In this document: positions 1 through 5,625 of the stretch, in pieces
How the letters are laid out: each line of letters opens with the position of its first letter
Position numbering within the stretch: position 1 is the stretch's first letter
Translations under genes and position numbers: made by a program
The notes under the pieces: generated by a model
Told to the model about the DNA's origin: nothing
Databases searched by the model: none
The model's input: the letters and a program-made list of their open reading frames with translations, nothing else
Source of the DNA: Candidatus Nitrosopumilus sp.
Lineage (GTDB): Archaea; Thermoproteota; Nitrososphaeria; Nitrososphaerales; Nitrosopumilaceae
Direction of reading: 5' to 3'
NCBI GenBank assembly: GCA_022758935.1
Contig: JAEMQG010000081.1
Span: forward strand, 1 to 7,527
Length of the DNA: 7,527 nucleotides

Positions 1-1
1 A

Positions 2-1129
2 AATGCCGTTGTTGTATATGGTGATCAAGAACCATTTCAAGGATGGTGGACCTCAGTAAATGATCAAATTACCGTCAAGGCCCCAATTTTACTTGATGCT
101 GGATTGTACCACTTTGAAATAGAAATTTTTGGGATAGATAATGACAGGATTATCTTTGTTCCATCAGAGGCTCCAAAGTTTGATTCTTGGCTTAGCGTTG
201 GAGATATTTTTAATCAAAAAGTTTCAAATAAAGATCAATCCTACGATGTATCTGTTACATCGTATTATGATAAAATAAACAATTTTAATTATAACCAAGA
301 AACAAAAGCAATCTCTTTTTCAATGCCATTTAACTGGGATACATCACGACTAGAAAAACAAAATGTCTTTGTTCATGAAGAAATCCATTTTCCAACTTCA
401 TTTAAAGAATTTTCTCAAGCTGCAACTTACAAAGCAAGTGTAAATGGATTTCCAGTCACTGGAAGAATGTTAATTGCAGATCCATATTCAATGGAAAATA
501 CACTAATTCTTCATTTCCTATTAAGCAAGGAAAACATTTTGGATATTGCAAAAACTCTAAAATCTGGAACAAAAACAATGGAATTTAGCTTATCTCCAGA
601 TGTTGGAGTTATGGCAGATAAAAATTCATTTGATATTAAATTTGATGGTGGAGCATCTGTAAGAATTCAACATCCATCTAACTTAGTTACAGGCGAAAAA
701 ATACCATTTGAGATTACCTTTTTTGATAAAGATAACAAGCTACTAAAATTTGTTAGGTATGGTTATAGAATTGATGATTCCCAAGGAAACACAGTTTTTG
801 AATCACAAAATGTAGATCCAAATACATTTGGTACGCTTCTAACTGAAGGTATTGACAAACCAGAATTTGAGTTCAAATCTTCTGGAGAATACAAGATGAC
901 TGTGGCAATTTTTAGTCATGGATTGGACAATTTGCAAACCTACGCAGGAATATCTAGTACTTTATTTGATATAGAAACAGGTTCAAACATCAATACCGAA
1001 ACTACAGTAATTCCTGGGTGGATTAAAAATAATGCTGGATGGTGGGCAGATGGCAAAATTGGAGATAATGACTTTGTTCAAGGAATTCAATTTTTAATTA
1101 AAGAAGGAATCATGAAGATCAAGTCATAG
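2..1129 (+). CDS. Secreted beta-rich thaumarchaeal surface protein, 5' truncated by window edge
   Basis: The frame is open from base 2 to the TAG at 1127-1129, giving 375 residues with the N-terminus missing. A TTG lies at 104, but coding clearly continues upstream of it: the residues before it (ITVKAPILLDAGLYHFEI) align with INVKGPKLSDGGLYKLDI in the paralogue at 1477-3036, so 104 is not the start. By that alignment about 150 residues, including the signal peptide, lie outside the window. Shared blocks are a YYDxIxNFxY stretch, FSMPFNW (partial residues 106-112) and a later HEE. The C-terminus (residues 337-375) is one copy of the Trp-rich module, beginning IPGWIKNNAGWW. There is no catalytic motif, lipobox or C-terminal membrane helix. 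The likely role is an extracellular structural or binding protein; function is unknown. Secretion is inferred from the paralogue. Confidence 0.8.
   Translation, partial: NAVVVYGDQEPFQGWWTSVNDQITVKAPILLDAGLYHFEIEIFGIDNDRIIFVPSEAPKFDSWLSVGDIFNQKVSNKDQSYDVSVTSYYDKINNFNYNQETKAISFSMPFNWDTSRLEKQNVFVHEEIHFPTSFKEFSQAATYKASVNGFPVTGRMLIADPYSMENTLILHFLLSKENILDIAKTLKSGTKTMEFSLSPDVGVMADKNSFDIKFDGGASVRIQHPSNLVTGEKIPFEITFFDKDNKLLKFVRYGYRIDDSQGNTVFESQNVDPNTFGTLLTEGIDKPEFEFKSSGEYKMTVAIFSHGLDNLQTYAGISSTLFDIETGSNINTETTVIPGWIKNNAGWWADGKIGDNDFVQGIQFLIKEGIMKIKS
1010..1126 (+). repeat. Single C-terminal Trp-rich module (IPxWIKNNAGWW type)
   Basis: This encodes the last 39 residues of the truncated protein. It starts IPGWIKNNAGWW, followed by an acidic turn (KIGDND) and an amphipathic stretch (FVQGIQFLIKEGI). 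It is the same unit found twice in each of the next two large genes. The predicted layout is a short Trp-bearing helix, a turn and a second helix. Its function is unknown; attachment to the surface layer or a protein-interaction role is a guess. Confidence 0.8.
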
Positions 1130-1132
1130 GTT

Positions 1133-1140
1133 TTTAAATT
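1133..1140 (+). promoter_or_regulatory. TATA-like box for the 68-residue gene
   Basis: TTTAAATT is centred about 25 bases before the ATG at 1161, the spacing expected of an archaeal leaderless transcript. It lies only a few bases after the preceding stop codon. This spacing is the reason for preferring ATG 1161 over the in-frame GTG at 1152. Confidence 0.5.
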
Positions 1141-1160
1141 AATTTTGTATAGTGTTACCA

Positions 1161-1367
1161 ATGAAAGATATCAATGATATTATGCCAAAAATTCCAAATC
1201 TGAGATGGGGGGCTTTGATGAACAAAGCACCAACTAACGAAAAAGTAAAAGAAATGAATAAAATTTTTCCAGATAATGGAAAATGGCACACTGTTTATGA
1301 AGAAAAAGATCAAATTACTATTGATGGAAAACAAATTTGGAAAAAAGATCCAAAAAAATGGACATGA
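1161..1367 (+). CDS. Small conserved-looking hypothetical protein, 68 residues
   Basis: I do not recognise this family. From ATG 1161 the product is 68 residues, soluble and rich in Lys, Asp and Glu, with no signal peptide or membrane segment, so it is probably cytoplasmic. It starts MKDINDIMPKIPNLRWGALM and ends in a basic KKDPKKWT tail. A GTG at 1152 would add three residues, but the TATA-like box fits the ATG better. There are no Cys residues and no zinc-ribbon or helix-turn-helix pattern. It sits alone between two paralogous secreted-protein genes, with a T-rich terminator-like stretch just after its stop, suggesting its own transcript. Coding is supported by an uninterrupted frame, a matched promoter and protein-like composition. 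No function is proposed. Confidence 0.7.
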   Translation: MKDINDIMPKIPNLRWGALMNKAPTNEKVKEMNKIFPDNGKWHTVYEEKDQITIDGKQIWKKDPKKWT

Positions 1368-1379
1368 TTTTTATCTTTT
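1368..1379 (+). terminator. T-rich archaeal terminator-like tract
   Basis: Directly after the TGA of the 68-residue gene come a run of five T (1368-1372) and a run of four T (1376-1379). Archaeal termination often uses oligo-T tracts without a hairpin, and I see no convincing hairpin here. Confidence 0.4.
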
Positions 1380-1444
1380 CTATCAATAGAGAGAACCAAC
1401 ATGTGTCCTAATGCATAGAATATTTTTGAGTAATTTAGCCTAGA

Positions 1445-1454
1445 TTTTTAAATA
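1445..1454 (+). promoter_or_regulatory. TATA-like box for the 519-residue secreted protein
   Basis: TTTTTAAATA is centred about 27 bases before the TTG at 1477. The 109-base gap before this gene holds the preceding T-tract, unremarkable AT-rich sequence and this box. Confidence 0.5.
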
Positions 1455-1476
1455 CAACAAGGAAATAAAGATAGAT

Positions 1477-3036
1477 TTGAAAACTTTTTTTTCATACATA
1501 CTAATTTTATTGGTAATTTTTGCACTGCCCACATTAACTATTGAAAATATTTATGGTCACGGCGTTGGAAGTGAAATATTTCCTCCAATACCATTGAATG
1601 GAAAATCGATAAGTTTAGAGGCTTCATCATCTACAAAAAATTCAAATGATAATCAACAAATTACCATTTCTCTAATTGATTTTGATTCCAAAATAACTCT
1701 AAGAAATGTTACTTTTCTAATAAAATCTGGTCATGGGGACCAGTTTCTCTTTGAAAAAGAATTTGAAAGTGATAATGGATCCATTGTGCTTAATTTCATA
1801 TCAGAAAATACTGAAACAATTCAGATTCAAGAAGAAAATCAAAAGGGATTTTTTGATTCATTATTTGGACTTCATACTAAAATGATTAATGTCAAAGGTC
1901 CAAAACTAAGTGACGGAGGACTCTACAAGCTTGACATTAGCATTCTTACGGTTGATGACTATTCAAATAAATTAGATAAACCATTAATTTACAATGCAGG
2001 AATTTCAATCCCTCAAACATCAAACCATGAAATCAATGATGCAAATTTTGGAATTCAAAACATTAAAACTATTACATATTACGATGAAATTAGCAATTTC
2101 AAATATGACTCAAAACACAAAGAAATTACTTTTTCAATGCCTTTTGAATGGAGTCCAAGTAACATCAATCAAACATCCATAATTCATGAAGAAGTAGCAA
2201 TTTCAAAAACATTTGGAGATTTATTGGTATCTGGTTTCTCCACATACGTAAACGGAGTCAAGTTATCTGACAGCATTATAACAATTGACGATTTTTTTTC
2301 CGACGAAAGAATAATTCATTTGATTATAGATAAAAATGAATTATGGACTGTTTTTAATAATGATCCAAATCAACATGGGATAAATTTTCTAATTAAACCA
2401 AATTCTGATAAAACTCAATTAAGCTCCGTAACTGAGAATGGTCAATTTCGAATTATTGCATCATGGGAGCCTCAAGTTTTACAATCAAACTCCAAAGCAA
2501 CAATAAATTTTGATATTACTGATATTTTTCTAAAAAATAGACCAATAGCAGTAAATTATGATTTTTCAATGACTCAAAATGATAGGGTTATTTTTCAAGA
2601 ACACGGATTTAGTACAGACTCCAAAGAAGAGCACAACATAGCAGAATTCACAATCCCAAAAGATGTAACTGGAATTGTATATCTAAACTTCAAAAATCTT
2701 GGAGATAACGAACTTGCAAAAACTTCAATTCCAATTGTAATTAATCGTATAATACATGAAAACAATGATATTTCAATACCCGAATGGATACGAAACAATG
2801 CAGGCTGGTGGTCAGAAGGGCAAATTGATGATAATACATTCATTCAAGGAATAGAATTTCTTATAAAAAATGATATTATTGTTATTCCAAAAACTCAACA
2901 ATCATCTTCAGATGTAAAAGAAATTCCATCATGGATACGAAACAATGCATCTTGGTGGTCTGAAAGTCAAATTGATGATCAAACTTTTGTTCAAGGACTA
3001 CAATTTTTAATTCAAAAAGGAATTCTTCGCATATGA
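1477..3036 (+). CDS. Secreted beta-rich thaumarchaeal surface protein with two C-terminal Trp-rich modules
   Basis: The product is 519 residues, starting at TTG 1477. The frame is open upstream only to a TAG at 1441 and has no ATG or GTG there. The TTG leads straight into a signal peptide (basic K2, hydrophobic core about 5-17, probable cleavage near residue 27, before HGVGSEIFPP). The mature part is beta-rich with FSMPFEW at 219-225 and a following HEE, matching the truncated gene to the left. Two Trp-rich modules lie at 434-470 and 483-519; the second ends the protein. The TTSS linker between them is Ser/Gln-rich in practice (QQSSSD). There is no lipobox Cys and no C-terminal membrane anchor, so the protein is either released or held through the repeats. 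No enzymatic motif is visible. Secretion is well supported; the molecular role is unknown. Confidence 0.88.
   Translation: MKTFFSYILILLVIFALPTLTIENIYGHGVGSEIFPPIPLNGKSISLEASSSTKNSNDNQQITISLIDFDSKITLRNVTFLIKSGHGDQFLFEKEFESDNGSIVLNFISENTETIQIQEENQKGFFDSLFGLHTKMINVKGPKLSDGGLYKLDISILTVDDYSNKLDKPLIYNAGISIPQTSNHEINDANFGIQNIKTITYYDEISNFKYDSKHKEITFSMPFEWSPSNINQTSIIHEEVAISKTFGDLLVSGFSTYVNGVKLSDSIITIDDFFSDERIIHLIIDKNELWTVFNNDPNQHGINFLIKPNSDKTQLSSVTENGQFRIIASWEPQVLQSNSKATINFDITDIFLKNRPIAVNYDFSMTQNDRVIFQEHGFSTDSKEEHNIAEFTIPKDVTGIVYLNFKNLGDNELAKTSIPIVINRIIHENNDISIPEWIRNNAGWWSEGQIDDNTFIQGIEFLIKNDIIVIPKTQQSSSDVKEIPSWIRNNASWWSESQIDDQTFVQGLQFLIQKGILRI
2776..3033 (+). repeat. Tandem pair of Trp-rich modules, 147-base pitch
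   Basis: Copy one (2776-2886) begins IPEWIRNNAGWW and copy two (2923-3033) begins IPSWIRNNASWW; the starts are 147 bases (49 codons) apart. The DNA is still alike: the 19 bases at 2784-2802 and 2931-2949 are identical, followed after three mismatches by another shared TGGTGGTC. This suggests a fairly recent internal duplication, gene conversion, or strong constraint. Confidence 0.85.
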
Positions 3037-3089
3037 TCCATACAAAAATAAAAAATTCATCAGTCAGATTATCTTTAAAATAGATATAA

Positions 3090-3097
3090 TTTTAAAA
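3090..3097 (+). promoter_or_regulatory. TATA-like box for the 431-residue secreted protein
   Basis: TTTTAAAA is centred about 26 bases before TTG 3120. A second AT-rich candidate (CTTTAAAAT, about 3073-3081) lies upstream and would give a short leader. The 83-base gap holds no other feature I can support. Confidence 0.45.
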
Positions 3098-3119
3098 CAA
3101 GAAACGTATAGGTTAATAA

Positions 3120-4415
3120 TTGAAGATTAAAGATCATCATTACTTGAAAGAGCACCATCCAAATTTGATGACATCAATTCATTCTGGTTTGTTAAAATCA
3201 CAAATTCAATTATTGATAATTATTTTTGTTTTTTCAACATTAATAATCCCCCAATTAGCATTTGCTGAAGTTTTCATAGTTCCACATGAATATGTGGGGT
3301 ATTTTGATTCAAATGGAATTTACACTGTTGTTGGTAATATCAAAAACGAAAACGAATTTGCAGTAATTCCCACAATTTCAGTTTCTGTAATTGATTATTC
3401 CAAAACATTTTCCAAAACAATACACCATGTTCCACTTACTCCTGGTGAGCAAATCCCGTTTAAAATAAAATTTCCTGAAGTTTTGGGAAATACCCCCATT
3501 TTAATGCCTGCTGAGTTGACACTTGAAAAAACCAAAAAAGATGCGACACCGATTAAAGTTCTCTATGATAAAACTTTGATAAAATTCAAAGATGGTCATC
3601 TTACAGGCAGGATACAAAACACTGGAAACAGCACCATCTTTTTCCCCAAAGTCTATGCCGTAATACACGGATATGAAAAAGTACTAGATGTTGTTCAAAA
3701 TATTGAATTAATTAACAAAATTGATCCTGGAGAAATAGTCAATTTTTCTATGTATAGGGATCCTTCAATCACTGATGAAGTTTCTTTCTATAGCTGTTTT
3801 GCACCTGTAGATACTACCGTAATTCCTATAACTGCAAAGAAAAATGGCGGTGATTTTGATTTTCGATATGATTCTGGTGCTTGGTATTCAGCACCAAAAT
3901 TCAATGAGGAAGGAACAATTTTGACCATGCGTGGATACAATAGTTATCCTCTTGAGACCTACGCAAACTTTGAGTTTCAACCAATTTCTGGTAAAGAAAA
4001 ATTCAATGTAACTCTAAATGACAAACCTATAAAATTTATTCAAAGTGAAGATGAGATTGGATTTTGGCATGTTGCATTTATTGTAGAGCCAACATCGCAA
4101 GGAATCTTGAAAATTAGTGGTTTTGAGAAAGGTCTACCGCCTGAAACTCCTAAAGTTCCACAATGGATAAAGACTAATGCAAATTGGTGGTCAACAAATA
4201 AAATTTCAGATTCAGAATTTCTTAAAGGAATACGCTTCTTGTTTGACAAGGCAATTGTTTTTGTCCCGGCAAAAGATCTTTCTCCAGAATCGAATTGGAA
4301 AGTTCCATCATGGATTAAAACAACAGCTGGTTGGTGGTCCGAAGAAAAGATTTCAGATGACGATTTTCTAAATTTGATTGAAAATCTAGTCAAGCGAAAA
4401 ATAATTATAATTTAA
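3120..4415 (+). CDS. Secreted protein with two FxLYD-like segments and two C-terminal Trp-rich modules
   Basis: The product is 431 residues from TTG 3120, which directly follows an in-frame TAA at 3117 and has a well-placed TATA-like box. ATG 3168 (residue 17) is an alternative that would give a shorter, more usual signal peptide n-region. The signal peptide core is about 31-46, with probable cleavage after AFA at residue 49. Residues ~67-120 (GNIKNENEF, then LTPGEQIPFKI) and ~158-215 (GRIQNTGNS, then IDPGEIVNFSM) have the same layout and resemble FxLYD-type beta-sandwich domains, found in exported proteins. The middle (about 230-340) is unrecognised. Trp-rich modules lie at 346-382 and 395-431, starting VPQWIKTNANWW and VPSWIKTTAGWW. 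The N-terminal part is not visibly related to the two neighbouring paralogues. It is probably extracellular, with unknown role. Confidence 0.85.
   Translation: MKIKDHHYLKEHHPNLMTSIHSGLLKSQIQLLIIIFVFSTLIIPQLAFAEVFIVPHEYVGYFDSNGIYTVVGNIKNENEFAVIPTISVSVIDYSKTFSKTIHHVPLTPGEQIPFKIKFPEVLGNTPILMPAELTLEKTKKDATPIKVLYDKTLIKFKDGHLTGRIQNTGNSTIFFPKVYAVIHGYEKVLDVVQNIELINKIDPGEIVNFSMYRDPSITDEVSFYSCFAPVDTTVIPITAKKNGGDFDFRYDSGAWYSAPKFNEEGTILTMRGYNSYPLETYANFEFQPISGKEKFNVTLNDKPIKFIQSEDEIGFWHVAFIVEPTSQGILKISGFEKGLPPETPKVPQWIKTNANWWSTNKISDSEFLKGIRFLFDKAIVFVPAKDLSPESNWKVPSWIKTTAGWWSEEKISDDDFLNLIENLVKRKIIII
4155..4412 (+). repeat. Second tandem pair of Trp-rich modules, 147-base pitch
   Basis: The copies at 4155-4265 and 4302-4412 start 147 bases apart, the same 49-residue pitch as in the previous gene, although the linker sequence is different. 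The second copy has diverged in its latter half (FLNLIENLVKRKI instead of the usual FxxGIxFLI) and ends in four Ile. The two DNA copies are much less alike than the pair at 2776-3033. Confidence 0.8.
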
Positions 4416-4430
4416 TTTACATGATAAATC

Positions 4431-4438
4431 TTATTATA
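4431..4438 (+). promoter_or_regulatory. TATA-like box for the rhomboid gene
   Basis: TTATTATA is centred about 30 bases before ATG 4465, in a 49-base gap. This suggests the protease can be transcribed apart from the secreted-protein gene before it. Confidence 0.4.
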
Positions 4439-4464
4439 CAAACTTCAATTAATCTTGATATCTA

Positions 4465-5235
4465 ATGTTTCCATTAAGAGATGAAAATCCACATCCTCCA
4501 GGATTCAAACCATATGTAACTTATTCACTAATTGCAATTAACGTTCTAGTGTTTTTTATTGAAGTTGTTTATACGGGACAATTAATAGAATTTACAAATC
4601 AAAATTCTTTTTCATTATTATATAATTGGGGTGCTGTTCCAAACTGCGTTACTGGAGGATCTGTCTTAAACGTAGATTTTGGTGCAGGCCCTCTAAATGT
4701 TTCATGCCCTGATTCACCATATGTTTCTCTTTTGAGTTCTATTTTCTTGCATGGTGGTGCGATGCATCTTGGTGGTAACATGTTATTTTTGTGGATATTT
4801 GGTGATAACATTGAGCTAAAATTTGGAAGAATGAAATACCTTGGAATTTATCTGCTATGGGGAATTATTGCAGGTTTAACTCACATATTTGGTGATCCAA
4901 CTAGTGCAATTCCTGCAGTAGGCGCATCAGGTGCAATATCTGGAGTACTTGGTGCATATCTTGTAATGTTCCCCAAAGCTAGAATTCAAACTGCGATGAT
5001 GATGGGATTCATGATGAGAATGATGTATATTCAAGCAAGATGGTTCTTACCATTTTGGTTTGTATTCCAAAATTTACTGCCGCTTTTCATAGGGGGATTT
5101 GGTGTTGCAGGAGGCGGTGTTGCATATCTTGCTCATATTGGCGGATTTATAGCTGGACTTGCTACAGGTTATCTATACAAGAAAACACATAGTTCAGAAT
5201 TCACTTATGGAACAAGATATGGGTACAAGGCATAA
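4465..5235 (+). CDS. Rhomboid family intramembrane serine protease
   Basis: Rhomboids cleave peptide bonds of transmembrane proteins within the membrane using a Ser-His dyad. The 256-residue product has the family signature: HLGGN (H101, N105; the oxyanion-hole side), GASG at 153-156 with nucleophile S155 in AVGASGAISG, and AHIGGFIAG with catalytic H224. Hydrophobic segments lie at about 20-36, 95-113, 125-142, 152-169, 193-211 and 216-237, consistent with a six-helix core. The loop between helices 1 and 2 has an insertion with C61 and C81 on the predicted outer side. The start at ATG 4465 gives the typical MFPLRDENP opening. It lies 49 bases after a block of secreted-protein genes; no substrate can be named. 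All catalytic residues are present and the length is normal for prokaryotic members. Confidence 0.95.
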   Translation: MFPLRDENPHPPGFKPYVTYSLIAINVLVFFIEVVYTGQLIEFTNQNSFSLLYNWGAVPNCVTGGSVLNVDFGAGPLNVSCPDSPYVSLLSSIFLHGGAMHLGGNMLFLWIFGDNIELKFGRMKYLGIYLLWGIIAGLTHIFGDPTSAIPAVGASGAISGVLGAYLVMFPKARIQTAMMMGFMMRMMYIQARWFLPFWFVFQNLLPLFIGGFGVAGGGVAYLAHIGGFIAGLATGYLYKKTHSSEFTYGTRYGYKA

Positions 5236-5246
5236 CTAGTCAATAC

Positions 5247-5260
5247 TTTAAAGAATAAAT
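5247..5260 (+). promoter_or_regulatory. AT-rich promoter candidate for the tautomerase gene
   Basis: TTTAAAG (5247-5253) and the adjoining AAGAATAAAT (5251-5260) are overlapping TATA-like candidates 25-38 bases before ATG 5285. The second would give a leaderless message and the first a leader of about ten bases. I cannot choose between them. Confidence 0.35.
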
Positions 5261-5284
5261 CAACGAAACTTTCTCAAACAAATC

Positions 5285-5461
5285 ATGCCATTGATTACAG
5301 TCTCAATGTACCCAGGAAGAACTCAACAACAAAAAGACGAATATGCAAAAGCGATCACAAAATCAGCAGTAGAGATTCTTAAAACAAAAGAAACGCACGT
5401 CATTGTAGTTTTTGAGGATAATCCAAAAGAAAATTGGTTTCTAGCAGGAAACCAACTTTAA
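5285..5461 (+). CDS. 4-oxalocrotonate tautomerase family enzyme, 58 residues
   Basis: ATG 5285 to TAA 5459-5461 encodes 58 residues starting MPLITVSMYPGRTQQQKDEY. After Met removal, Pro1 would be the catalytic base of the tautomerase superfamily; the length matches the 58-62 residue family. Arg11 (in PGR) aligns with the substrate-binding Arg11 of 4-oxalocrotonate tautomerase. The position of Arg39 is Ile here, while an aromatic residue is kept near position 50 (ENWF). The C-terminal part HVIVVFEDNPKENW resembles uncharacterised tautomerase-like proteins more than the classical catabolic enzyme. It is expected to act as a cytoplasmic homohexamer (or other oligomer of beta-alpha-beta units). 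There are no aromatic-degradation genes nearby, so the substrate is unknown. It stands alone, with a short T-run after the stop. Confidence 0.88.
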   Translation: MPLITVSMYPGRTQQQKDEYAKAITKSAVEILKTKETHVIVVFEDNPKENWFLAGNQL

Positions 5462-5625
5462 TTATTTTTAAAAAGAAATACTAGAATAATTCCACCCAAA
5501 TCAGAGTTAGTGTACATACATTATGATCGGTAACATAGTTTACATCCAATTTTCATAATAACAGTTGGCACATTTAGTATTTGTACAACTTTATCCTTTT
5601 ATTCTCATTAATAATTATAAATTTT
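5462..5625. other. 164-base intergenic region, no supported gene
   Basis: This stretch holds a T5 tract (5465-5469) that could terminate the tautomerase transcript, then AT-rich sequence, then the hydrolase promoter. I found no tRNA-like arms, C/D-box motifs or strong hairpin. A 9-base inverted repeat pairs TGTACAACT (5582-5590) with AGTTGTACA (5637-5645, inside the hydrolase start). An 11-codon ORF at 5523-5558 has no promoter at the right distance and is not called. Confidence 0.5.
5597..5602 (+). promoter_or_regulatory. TATA-like box for the carbon-nitrogen hydrolase
   Basis: TTTTAT is centred about 26 bases before ATG 5626. The spacing supports 5626 as start instead of the in-frame TTG at 5581. 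A second AT-rich stretch (TTATAAATTTT, just before the ATG) is too close to serve. Confidence 0.35.

Noticed and set aside
104..106. TTG as start codon of the first gene
   Set aside because: The frame is open to the window edge and the upstream residues align with the paralogue, so the gene is truncated, not started here.
1994..2182. 62-codon plus-strand ORF
   Set aside because: It lies out of frame inside the 519-residue gene, with no promoter and no protein-like features; it is a shadow.
2595..2843. Minus-strand ORF of 82 codons
   Set aside because: It is antisense to the repeat-bearing gene. Its apparent similarity to the minus ORF at 4040-4393 (a DHQPAL/DHQPAV-like segment) is just the reverse complement of the shared Trp-rich module.
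4177..4371. 64-codon plus-strand ORF
   Set aside because: It is out of frame within the 431-residue gene and has no independent support.
4040..4393. Minus-strand ORF of 117 codons
   Set aside because: It is the antisense shadow of the tandem modules in the 431-residue gene, with no promoter or start context.
4599..4811. Minus-strand ORF of 70 codons with several Cys and Pro
   Set aside because: It is antisense to the catalytic core of the rhomboid, whose coding is certain.
5523..5558. 11-residue micro-ORF in the intergenic region
   Set aside because: There is no TATA-like box at leaderless distance, no ribosome site, and the length is within chance.
5581..5625. Hydrophobic 15-residue extension of the hydrolase, possibly a membrane anchor
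   Set aside because: It overlaps the promoter, begins at a TTG, and the family normally starts at MKVAVVQ, encoded from 5626.
5462..5625. Possible tRNA or box C/D guide RNA
   Set aside because: No T-arm consensus, acceptor pairing, or C and D boxes are visible.
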